Origin: Ramazzottius varieornatus
Taxonomy: Eukaryota; Tardigrada; Eutardigrada; Parachela; Ramazzottiidae
DNA: 64,000 nt
NCBI GenBank assembly: GCA_001949185.1
Contig: BDGG01000003.1
Coordinates: 2,201,580-2,265,579 of the forward strand
Direction: 5' to 3'
Shown: in pieces, positions 55,674 through 64,000 of the stretch
Position numbering within the stretch: position 1 is the first letter of the stretch
Layout: every line of letters begins with the position of its first letter
The notes under the pieces: model-generated
The model's database searches: none
Told to the model about the DNA's origin: nothing
The model's input: only the letters and a program-made list of their open reading frames with translations
Made by a program: the position numbers and the translations under genes

Positions 55674-57857
55674 CTAAGAGAATTTTCTGTGTGATGCAAA
55701 GAGCTGCCGTACAGCAAACGCGATGGTTGCGTTCCACGAAACGCCACCTATCTGCTCTGACCAAGTATCTCTGTTCGATAGGGATAGCTGCCTAGCTAGA
55801 AGTTCGTCCAGCGGCATGGACAGCTGCTGGTCTCCCGGCTGGTTTATGACTCCAGCCGGAAGTGGGACGGACTGTGAGAAGCAGTGAAGAAGTGCACCTT
55901 TTGAGGGATCACTCAACACCACACAAGTGCAAGCGTACCACCTGCAACGACAACAGCGGAAGATTGAAAACTGGTACTAACTTATGCATGAGCAACCTTG
56001 ACTGACGTACGTTTCAGGCATGAGTTCGACAACGAAAGGTTCCACAGCCAGCAAAGGCGTGGACTGTAGCTGCGGGTTAGATTGAGCCAGTTGTAATGTG
56101 GACGTGGCTACGGTGAGGGCATTTGCGAAGCCTATCTGCTGTTTATGACCAGGAGCTGCACCGGACCGGGAGTAGATGTGGGTGCTGCGGTAGGAGAACT
56201 CCACACCGGAACTGATGGCGTCCATAATGTTCAGCTCGTTGCCAATGTAGAAGAGGGTCAGTTCTCCACCAGCTGCACCTGCCGGAGACCCTTCTACGAT
56301 GAAAACACAAAACCTTTCCAGTGACAAGAATGCTGGGAAAACTTTTTATGTAAACCAAGGAGAGAAAGGAAAGATTTGGGGAGCTGGGGCAAACAGAACG
56401 TACATGACCTTCACCTCAAGTGGCGCACGTCCACATTGATATTGGCCAGAAGGGTGCGTCGTGTACGTTTTATTTTCTCAGCTACTGATTCTCGTGATGT
56501 TAAAATGTCTTACCGCTTCCGGCTGCGGAGCTGAACTGCTTCATCTGTGGATCCAGCGTGTTGATCAACCCATACGCGGTACTCTACAGAGCAACAAGAA
56601 ATCCATTTAACGTCCTTAAGAACAGATTTAGGATATCGCACAGAACTTTCCTGTGTACTTTGTCGTGTGTAAAAATACCTTGGCTTTCTCGGTGACGGTT
56701 TTGAGCGTATCGAGGGTCGTCGAGGTCCACCACGACACCATGGATTTATTCCCGTGATTTTCTCCTCCGCCTCCACCTCCGTAGTGTTGTGGTTGCTGGT
56801 ATACTGGTGGCATAGAGTAGGACTGATTGGACGACGAAGATGGTGTGTTGTAGTCTACAGGAGCATTCGGGACGGTCTGTCCGTAGACCGGCGGAATCCG
56901 CGTATCGATAACCGAATAGGAACCCCTAAAAGAGAAAAGAACAATTCAAAAAAATTTCTAACAGTACTGCAGAGCATAAGAAAAAATCACGTTAGCACAA
57001 GAGGACTTTATCACTTACTCTGATCCAACCGAGCTGTTGGACACACTCGGGCGAACAGGAACTCCTCCCCCGAACTGACTTCCGCTAACATCAGCCACAG
57101 AGACCGCGTTGATCGGCATGATGGAAACGGGATGGGTGACCTGAGCTGATGGAAACCCTCCGAGACTACTGGGCATCGGGGGTCGGACACCATCTGTCGA
57201 AAGAGGCCGGAACCCGGAGAAGGAAGGTAAGTGGCCAGCAGCTGCTTGGCTAGAGTATGGGTTGACACTTCCGGTCAGCGAAGTACCCGATGTAAGTGGA
57301 GGTGGATCATTCCACGGCGCGACTTTCGGTGGATTCGAGTAGGACGGTGGGAGGGAAGAATTCGTCGGCGAAGTTGATGCTGCGAAGGATGATGGGTTGA
57401 TACTTGCTCGAGGAGCTAGAGGGACAGGCTGCAGAGGCTGCGTTAACTGAGCAGAAGACTGTAAAGGGGGTAGTTTAGAAATCAACTCTGAACCGAATAT
57501 TTCTGTCAAGTCTGCAGGAGTGTTATGCGTGTTTCCAGTTGACGAAGATGATAGTTCTTGTTGATGTGGCTGTAGCGGGCTTTGGAATCGAGGTGGGAGA
57601 CTTGGAGGTAAAGTCGAAGGTGGATGCGACGAAGAGACACTCTTATTTGGGATATCCAAAGTCGAACCGGGGAACGCGTAAGATGGTTTTTGTCCACTGA
57701 GGGTTATGGCTCCTGGTGGAGCAGCGTAGATAGGCGTAGATGAGGCTAACTTCGGTGGGGAAGAGGACGGTGGTGGTGGAGGAGTGTTCTTAGTAGCGTC
57801 TGCCACGAAGTCGAAGGTGGATTCGCCGTTGGAATCGTTGCCTACTTCTTGCATCAT
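55674..57857 (-). CDS. PRRC1: PRRC1 (proline-rich coiled-coil protein 1)
   Basis: Five exons join in frame to 568 aa: 57857-57019, 56925-56679, 56583-56514, 56293-56011 and 55941-55674. The N-terminal 330 residues are Pro/Ser-rich and disordered, with an early poly-Pro run. The conserved part starts with WWTSTTLDTLKTVTEKAK and YGLINTLDPQMKQF. The NTPase-like fold of the family follows: ELTLFYIGNELN, then GHKQQIGFANAL, AVEPFVVELMPETWYACTC and VVLSDPSKGALLHCFSQSVP. PRRC1 is a Golgi and cytosolic protein reported to bind the PKA regulatory subunit and to act at ER exit sites. I placed the exon 4 donor at GAAAC-gtacgt because it restores the conserved ELMPETWY block. The first ATG of the Pro-rich exon is used as start. 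Confidence 0.92.
56388..56470. repeat. Palindromic MITE, family A
   Basis: This copy lies in the PRRC1 intron 56294-56513. It starts GGCAAACAGAACGTACATG (antisense order relative to PRRC1). The arms are CACCTCAAGTGGCGCACGTC and GGGTGCGTCGTGTACG around a TTGATATTGGCCAG centre. Confidence 0.7.
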
Positions 57858-58227
57858 CTTGGTCCAGCTGGCAGATCAACAAGTAGGAGACAGCAGTTAC
57901 GGCTGGTGGCAATGTACTACAGGAGAGCAGAAAACAGTTATCCCAGATCGCAAGGGAGGAATATGCAATTAAGTCAGTCGCGGATAGACCTTACCTTTGC
58001 CGTCACGCTCGCTGTTTACTGGCAAAAACAATCGCGTCTCTCTGCCCAACTCCGTCGGAATATCGGGAGAATCCAGGTAAGGAGAAGAATGAATGATGGT
58101 AGCAGCAACGAAAGTCCATCTGCCACGTTTGAGATCAAATTTGTCTAAAATTAACCGAAAGGTGTTTATTCACTTTGTTGTGACTTATGTTCTCGTACAA
58201 CCAACAGTAGAAAGATAAAATCGTGGT

Positions 58228-58855
58228 TAGTGCTGGCAACGATACGGAATACCGATATCGCATCGAAATATATCGAATCTTAGCGGTAAGATATCCAGCA
58301 GATATCGTATCGAAGGTATCGATACGAAACTCATATCGAACAACGCAAAAAATATTCGGCCATATCGTGTCGAGCAATATCGATATATTCTTGATATATC
58401 GGTATTTTGGTGAATAGCAAACTCGACAATGATATCACGTTTACGAAAGACTATGGTTGATTTCAAAGCCTTGATTTTGTTATGGTATGCCCAGCAGGCG
58501 AGCACACTCCGCCCATTCGATCTTGCTACTAATTCTATCCAGACTTCCATGTATTTGAAGTCTTTCTATGGTCACACCTTTGCTATATCCGACGCTTTCG
58601 ATCTCATCAACACTTTATGTGGAAATCGGCTTCTTGAGTTCTTATGCTTGGACCAGCGGATTTCCGAAAAAAATTCAGATTGCAGAAATATGGATATATC
58701 GCTGCGATGCAATACGATAAATCGAAAACACGGTATCGAAAAAATATCGTTTCGAAATATCGATACCGAATAAAAGTCGAAGACCGCGATAAATATCCGC
58801 CGATATTTTATCGAAAAATGTCGTATCGAATCTCATTGTACTTTTTCCAGCAGTG
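58228..58855. mobile_element. 628-bp hAT-type non-autonomous transposon
   Basis: A perfect 8-bp direct repeat ATCGTGGT lies immediately outside both ends (58220-58227 and 58856-58863), the target duplication of hAT elements. The short terminal repeats are TAGTGCTGGCAA at the left and, in complement, CACTGCTGGAAA at the right. Both subterminal regions (58235-58410 and 58676-58840) are packed with TATCGATA-like words. hAT transposases bind such subterminal repeats. The unique centre (about 58430-58640) has a short minus-strand frame but no transposase core. Confidence 0.88.
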
Positions 58856-60052
58856 ATCGTGGTCCTTGGCAGGGGATGTCTTCGTTGAAGAACTCGGTCT
58901 GTATGATTTCGCGGTTTTTCGGAGAGAAGTTTTCAAAATTGATATCCCTGGCCTTTGACGGAATTTCTCGCTTCTTCTTTTCGCAAACAATAGTAGATAC
59001 AATAGCCTTCTTCACAAAATTTTGGAAACTGAGCCGTGCGCATGTGAGGTATTGTACGAGAATATTCTGCGATCGCAAATTTTCAAAAGTTACCTCCACC
59101 TGGAATTCTATTTTGTGGCCCCACAAAGACAGCTAGAAATTCAGACACTGCGCGGTAAATAAAACACGGTAAACAAAACTTCAACGAAGACGATATCGAA
59201 CGATCGTTTCAGTATAGGCAAGAACAGTTTACTCCATAAGATAACCACGTGGGAGAAGACGCTTCGAAAAGCTAATATCGGACAAAACTAAACTACCTGC
59301 CCTCCAAGCCGGACGAAAGCAAACTTTCTGAACTTGAAAAGTGGGAAGTAAATACATTGGTGTACTCCCCAAGAGCTCTAGTTCTTGTTTTCCTTCAGAA
59401 GTGATAGAGGAGAAAACTGGGAAATTCTCACCTCACTAAAGTGGCGCACGTCGACAACCGCAACTTTCCACCCTGTTTTGCACAACAGTCCGTTTCCAAA
59501 TTCTCATAGCATATCTTTCAAGTTGTTTTTCCTGCAGTTAACAGACTATCTCAAGTACGAGGAGCGAGGCTTTACTTCGCTTGCGTGAATACTTCGCCCA
59601 GTCAAGTTCTGCAGGTGGCAATGTTGGCTGCCAAGCTCGGTCAAAATCAGCTGATCGCGTTGACCGCCATGAGGCGACCGAGGAAGAGTGGGCAAAGTTT
59701 CGGCCGTTCTGATTTTCCTTAGGAATCAAGGCAGATGCCAATGTACACTTACTGGGTGCACACTTTATTTCTACTTTCGGTGTCAGATATGCAATGCTGC
59801 GACTGATTGTTGTCTTAAGTAGCGTATATTTCAGTTTAATTGGACAAAAGCGTGCGTCACTTGGGAAAACGATCTTGTCGAGTTTCAACATGCGCACGTT
59901 TCTAGCAATAGTTACTGGTAGCGTGCACCACTTGGGAAAACGATCATGTGGAGTTGGTTTGCCGAGTCCTTAAGGTTACGTTTCGCGAAAAGGCAAAACG
60001 TTATAGCGGCTAAGCAGAATTCTCTTTACAAGGAATAACGTTCAAATGCCAT
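58856..60052. other. Intergenic stretch between the hAT element and the decayed transposase
   Basis: This holds family A fragments (about 59440-59465 and 59842-59968) and no supported gene. A plus-strand frame at 58876-59136 is AT-rich and unrecognised. Confidence 0.4.
59842..59968. repeat. Two overlapping family A MITE half-copies
   Basis: GCGTGCGTCACTTGGGAAAA, then CGATCTTGTCGAGTT, is followed by ATGCGCACGTTTCTAGCAAT and GCGTGCACCACTTGGGAAAA, ending GGTTTGCCGAG. The right ends match the family consensus very closely. A further lone left half (CTAAAGTGGCGCACGTCGAC) lies near 59440. Confidence 0.65.
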
Positions 60053-60295
60053 TTAAGTCTTCTTAGCTATCGACTTTACAGCAGGGACTCTAGGTTTAGC
60101 TTTTGGTAATGGAATTATCTTGGCCTTTGTTTTTGAAGCCGGTGCTGAAGGCTTCTTTCTGGAAGCTGGGGTGGTCTGAGCTCGTGCCGTGGCCCGCTTT
60201 GCTTTGGTCTTCGAAGGGTATCCTTCAGGAATCTCCACCGAAGATTCGATGTTCGACTGGGGTGCGGTTACGTCACGTGCTATCTCTGCAGCCAC
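60053..60295 (-). CDS. Lys/Ala/Pro-rich terminal exon, possibly of the decayed transposase
   Basis: An 80-residue frame follows an acceptor (gttaagcag, about 60304-60296) and encodes a basic tail (KTKAKRATARAQTTPASRKK, ending KSIAKKT). It resembles the basic C-termini of some transposase genes, and also histone H1-like tails. No partner donor is clear, so its gene membership is unsure. Confidence 0.3.
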   Translation of the reverse strand: MAAEIARDVTAPQSNIESSVEIPEGYPSKTKAKRATARAQTTPASRKKPSAPASKTKAKIIPLPKAKPRVPAVKSIAKKT

Positions 60296-60361
60296 CTGCT
60301 TAACCGTCTCTCTCTGTCGCTTTGGCGAAGCTTGACAAGGGTATCCTTGGTCACTGAGGCT

Positions 60362-61939
60362 TTAATCTTCGCTGTCTGTCGCGCTTTCCTCTACCGCCTC
60401 GATGTTTCGCTTTTGGTTTCTCAAACCTTTGGCTTTCTCTTTGCTCTTTTCTATCGCGGCTTTCTTTGTGCTGATATACTTACTCTCAGTAAGGATTCTT
60501 CCATTGAAAACATCTAAACGGGAATCTTTTTCTCGACGTTTCTTTTGAGGAGCACTCCGGATCAAGTTCTTGTGGAATTCTAGAGCGACGACTGAGTACA
60601 CCGACTCGCCTGTCACTATCTTTCTGATTTCAAACAGGCAGCTGGTAGTCCTGTCTTCTGTTAGACCAATCTTTTCGCGAAGAATCTTGGCGATGTCGGC
60701 AAAATGCTGTTCACTTTCGAACTCCGTTTCTTCAACGACTTCCAATAGCGGATTCACCGTGCCTCTCAGCAGCTCAGCATTCTCCATCGTGGAATAGAAC
60801 GTTCTGTCAGAGATAAAAAACTTACATGGTTAACCTTGGTGCCACTCATAAAAAATGGAAGAAGTTTGTTGGGACCAGCATTTCAGACAACGAATACCTT
60901 GGCGCACGTCATAGCCGTCAGGATTTTTTCTCCAAAAATTCTGTTAAGACATCTGTGTCCATCACCCCCGATGAATTTGTGCCCAAATGGCAAGCGTCGT
61001 GTGCGTCCCGGAATGAGATTCAATATGCATTTTCCCCTTGTAGAGAATCAGCGGCAGAGGCATCTTCCCAGCCGCGTTCTCCATAGCCATAAGGATGATA
61101 TTTTCCCGATCGGTTTTGGTCTCCTTCACGTAGCCGACCGCTTCTTTCACATCCCTCTCTGTGTAGACTATGCCGTAGAGCTCCGCCAACCTAAATCCTG
61201 ATTCATCCAAATTCCAAATTCCTTCAGCATCAACAAGAAATCCATCGATACTCAGCTTCTGCAGGAGTAAAATCCATTCTTTGCAGCGCCTAAACGTCCA
61301 TTCTCTTGACTTCTTGAAGCTCAATGCACTAAGTATCCGCAGAGAAATTTCCCGACTTCTCACAAGGAACTTTCGGTGCCATCGGTCGGTAAACTTAGCC
61401 CTGTTCATGCCTGGAAAAAAGCATACCATTGACAAGGGTATCCTTGGTGTGTGACCATTCGCAAGTTGATTGTTGGCGCATCTCATGTTTGATATCTGGC
61501 TGACACAAATTACCCGAAGGTTATCCTTCGTACGAGTACGAACCCAGGTGCAACAAGCCTTACCTTTTGCAAAAGCGATTTCCTTCACGATTCTAATGAG
61601 AGTATGTCTGCCGAGAGGAACCCCAATCTTGGAGCAACGGACGACGATTTCTCAAATTTCCGACTCTTCTTCAAGCGTGAAGGTATTGGGACGTCCGACC
61701 TTCTTGCCGTATTCTCCGTTCACTTTGTTTCCGAGGGGTCTGTGAGGTATATGATACATCTCGGCGGCCATCCTTATAGACATTCCATCCTTGACTGCAC
61801 TTATGGCAGCTTCCATGTTGGCATGAGCGCGTACATATTGCCGTCTCCAAAATTTCTCCGTGGATCGCAGGTGAGCAGGGACAGGAGGGTTGCCTTCGGA
61901 AGTCGTAGATGTTGTTGAAGGACAGCTCCGATCCATCAT
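60362..61939 (-). pseudogene. Decayed pogo/jerky-like transposase gene
   Basis: The first exon (from ATG at 61939) carries a psq helix-turn-helix (MEAAISAVKDGMSIRMAAEM) and a CENP-B-like second DNA-binding region. An in-frame TGA interrupts it near 61650. A probable intron (about 61413-61570) joins it to MNRAKFTDRWHRKFL and the start of the DDE_1 core with the first catalytic Asp (GIWNLDESGF), followed by ENIILMAMENAAGKMPLPL. The frame stops near 60962, and the segment that should hold the second and third catalytic Asp is absent. A later block, 60787-60362, encodes a charged C-terminus of jerky type (ESEQHFADIAKILREK). It is a different lineage from the element at 51950-53878. Confidence 0.7.
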
Positions 61940-62155
61940 ACAGACAAGGCAAACCTTGGACGGTAAAAGAACAAAAAGAAGGGTAGCCTTCCAGCAAGGA
62001 ATAGTGCAAATGAAGATTGTATGAACAACGCGTTGTCGTTCGGAAGTGAGCAAAGTTTCCGCCGTTCCGATTTTGGATACAAACGGTAGTTTTACGTCAT
62101 CGTTCACCTTGGGCACACCCTTCAGCAACTCGTGGTTCAGCTCGGTCAGGCACAC

Positions 62156-63388
62156 ATGGGGTTTAGTTGGCTCGGCTTGCTGTGTCCTCTGCAGAAAGCG
62201 TGCTCCCTAATATCGAACGAAATTCCCGAACGACTTCCGCTATGGAAATTCTCCCGTTATGAGCTTCCATTCATTGCCATTTTCGATAAAATAGGTATGA
62301 AGCCATGTGTTCAAAGATACTTGTGAATTGCTTTGTGGTCTTAATAGCAGACGGTTAGTGAGAAAACCGTCAGTGGGCGAAGTATGCGCCAGTTCGGCAA
62401 ACGGGCGAAGTTGGGCCTCACTTCTCGTACACGAACGACGAGAATATTATGGGCCAGTAAAAATTACGGGTCAGGCGGAAAAGACGGCAAATTTACAGTT
62501 TGTGTGAAAGTCAGAAACAGAAATCGGAAAAATGACGTAACGTAGTAAAATTCAACCGTAGAAAATTGTCATGGACAGTGGCCATCAGCTGATCAGCTGT
62601 TTTACTCTAACGCTTGAAATCTGCTGTCGACTTTGTTTCGAAGAAGCCTTGAAATGGTTTGAGCTGTTGAAGGTGTATGTGTTCCGGTAAAATGGGGATC
62701 CAACTGCTATGATAAATATGACAAGCTTTAGCTCTTCAGCCCAATATCCAGCACGTACGTACAGGAGTCCAGCGTTCGATGTTGGGTTTTACTCGTAGCA
62801 AGAATCCCTACCCGTGCCGCCGTAGCGAAAGGGCCTGGTCCGTAATATCCTGTCGTTCGTGTACTACAAAACTGTCCTATTATTCTCGACTTCAAAGTGC
62901 CTGTTTCGCGCGAAAATTTTTTCCAAATGCTTGTGTTCGGAACCGAGTCTCGCTCCTTCCGATATTTTTGTTCTTTCCTGTTCTTATTGCATTGGCCAAA
63001 CTTTGCTTCTAAAAAATGGAAAAGAGTCTGCTACACAGACAGGACATCAGCCAAGTCTTGGAAGTCTGTACACGCGCTCTGAAAATATGTTTGAAAGTCT
63101 TCTGTTGAAAACCGCAAAGTCATACTGACAGACCTGATAGCTTGATTCCCACGAGAACATACCAAATATACGTAGTTGGTATCGCAATGTCTTCATTGGC
63201 ATGTATGTCGTCTTCTACCCGGAAGTGAAGTTATCACACTACTTACTCGGGTGTTTTTGCTTCTAGAATTTTTACAGTATCTTCCTTTGGCGTTCTTCAT
63301 CCTGTTCGCCAAATGCCTGCAGTGCTAGGTCCTTGATTGTTGCGGCGGAGGATACTACAGTAAGTACGCTTCAGCTTGGTTGAGAAGG
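62156..63388. other. Intergenic region upstream of CMC2
   Basis: This contains a TA-flanked transposon (62430-62861). The remaining sequence has no supported gene and should include the CMC2 promoter and leader. Confidence 0.45.
62430..62861. mobile_element. 432-bp TA-flanked non-autonomous DNA transposon
   Basis: The left end reads CACGAACGACGAGAATATTA and the complement of the right end reads CACGAACGACAGGATATTAC. Both continue GG(G/A)CCAG. TA lies outside both ends (62428-62429 and 62862-62863). It shares this end sequence and an internal CGCCGTAGCGAAA block with the 179-bp element at 25971-26149. No transposase core is encoded. Confidence 0.78.
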
Positions 63389-63989
63389 ATGCACTCGGAT
63401 CCATCGCCGCATCTGCACACGGAAAAGTGCAATAAGCTGGTGGCTAAACTTGTCCAGTGTCGCTTTGAGGTAAGAGCGGTATCCCTTCGAACTTTTACAT
63501 CTTGCACGTATGTTTTGGCGACGGTTCTTTGCTGTACCTCTCTGCCGCAGAGATGTGAGAAAAACTCGATGTTATATACAAAGTACTGTCGGTGGTGAAC
63601 CGCGACTTCCGGTCTGAAGATGGCTATATGAGCAGGTTGTTGTGTTGTAGCACCCATATGCAAAATTCATCGGATATTGCAATGACATCGACTTCGCCAT
63701 GACGAAATGCTTCAGAGAAGAGGTAGAACGAACGTAACGTTTTGTATTACACCTTTGTGGAAGTGCAGCTAAGCGTATCGGAAATGACCGTGTCGGGATC
63801 TCTGCGGCGGTGTTTCGGGGAAACCGACTGACGCCCTTTTGCTTACAGAAAACATCGAAACGTTTGGAAAACAACAAACGAGCAACGGAGAGACTCCATA
63901 GAGTCATAGAGACAAGGGTAGCTAAAGGAACCGAAGTGAATGCTGTGCTGAAGTCGCTACCGGAAGAAACAACAGGCCAGACGAGTTAG
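63389..63989 (+). CDS. CMC2: CMC2, mitochondrial twin CX9C cytochrome c oxidase biogenesis factor
   Basis: Three exons join in frame to 97 aa: 63389-63469, 63651-63722 and 63849-63989. The start MHSDPSPHLHTEKCN matches the CMC2 N-terminus almost residue for residue. The twin CX9C pairs are intact: CNKLVAKLVQC in exon 1 and CNDIDFAMTKC in exon 2, preceded by KFIGY. Twin CX9C proteins fold in the mitochondrial intermembrane space through the Mia40 oxidative pathway, and CMC2 supports cytochrome c oxidase assembly. The third exon encodes a basic helix (KTSKRLENNKRATERL) and a Thr-rich end that is longer than in human CMC2. The gene is complete, ending 11 bases before the window edge. Confidence 0.93.
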
Positions 63990-64000
63990 GGGAAGAAAAT

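Noticed and set aside
6216-56470. Idea that the GTGGCGCAC palindromes are introners that create the introns they occupy
   Set aside because: In each intron the element ends lie tens of bases inside the splice sites, and the same introns interrupt conserved protein blocks at non-matching positions. Insertion into existing introns explains it better. The transposase intron at 53229-53369 is the only case left open.
60329-61450. A 19-20 bp direct repeat (TGACAAGGGTATCCTTGG) at about 60333 and 61431
   Set aside because: It lies within the decayed transposase region and is locally palindromic. With only two copies and no matching flanks it cannot be assigned to a target duplication or element end.
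1-64000. CRISPR arrays, rRNA and tRNA genes, operons and bacterial ribosome binding sites
   Set aside because: I saw no regularly spaced direct repeats, no rRNA-like tracts and no convincing tRNA A-box/B-box pair. The gene structure is plainly eukaryotic.

Overview
This is nuclear DNA of an invertebrate animal. The genes are dense in small spliceosomal introns (mostly GT-AG, about 40-300 bp), core promoters are TATA-type, and every long protein is metazoan. The Abl N-terminus (MGAQQ...) resembles the ecdysozoan Abl form, and a chitin-binding peritrophin-like secreted protein and a CLIP-domain serine protease homolog point to a panarthropod. A tardigrade is my best guess, but it is an inference from gene content and style, not from a marker sequence.

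Layout: 3-116 (+) is the last exon of an unidentified gene. 1592-2323 (-) is a chitin-binding secreted protein with a TATA box. 3158-15609 (-) is a complete Abl tyrosine kinase whose first intron is 6.8 kb. 16682-19124 (+) is a PB1-domain protein with serial C2HC zinc fingers. 20116-26406 (+) is a 27-exon TRPA1-like ankyrin channel. 26633-31732 (-) is valyl-tRNA synthetase. 32653-34730 (-) is a glutathionyl-hydroquinone reductase (Xi-class GST), rare in animals. 35254-35814 (+) is SYS1, 36540-41100 (+) CDC27/APC3, 42254-43854 (-) a secreted repeat protein, 45140-48235 (+) a PRKX-like kinase, 49171-51037 (+) a catalytically dead CLIP-domain serine protease homolog, 55674-57857 (-) PRRC1, and 63389-63989 (+) CMC2. 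I joined the exons of each recognised gene by hand. The complete genes close in frame, which is strong internal support for the models.

Mobile DNA is the other main content. A pogo/Tigger-like element (51950-53878) keeps 43-bp perfect terminal inverted repeats and TA flanks but has two nonsense codons. A second, decayed pogo/jerky-like transposase lies at 60362-61939. A 628-bp hAT-type non-autonomous element (58228-58855) has a perfect 8-bp target duplication. There are also two TA-flanked CACG(A/C)ACGA elements, a TAA-flanked MITE, several solitary MITEs, and two short palindromic families. The more abundant palindromic family (GGCAAAC ends, GTGGCGCAC arms) occurs at about 15 places, at least 12 of them inside introns of almost every multi-exon gene here.

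The genes are ordinary housekeeping, signalling and sensory genes and do not form a joint pathway or operon-like system. The least expected items are the hydroquinone reductase, the PB1 plus C2HC finger architecture, the secreted repeat protein with a duplicated Cys module, and the intron-loving palindromic repeat family. I found no CRISPR array, rRNA or tRNA gene.
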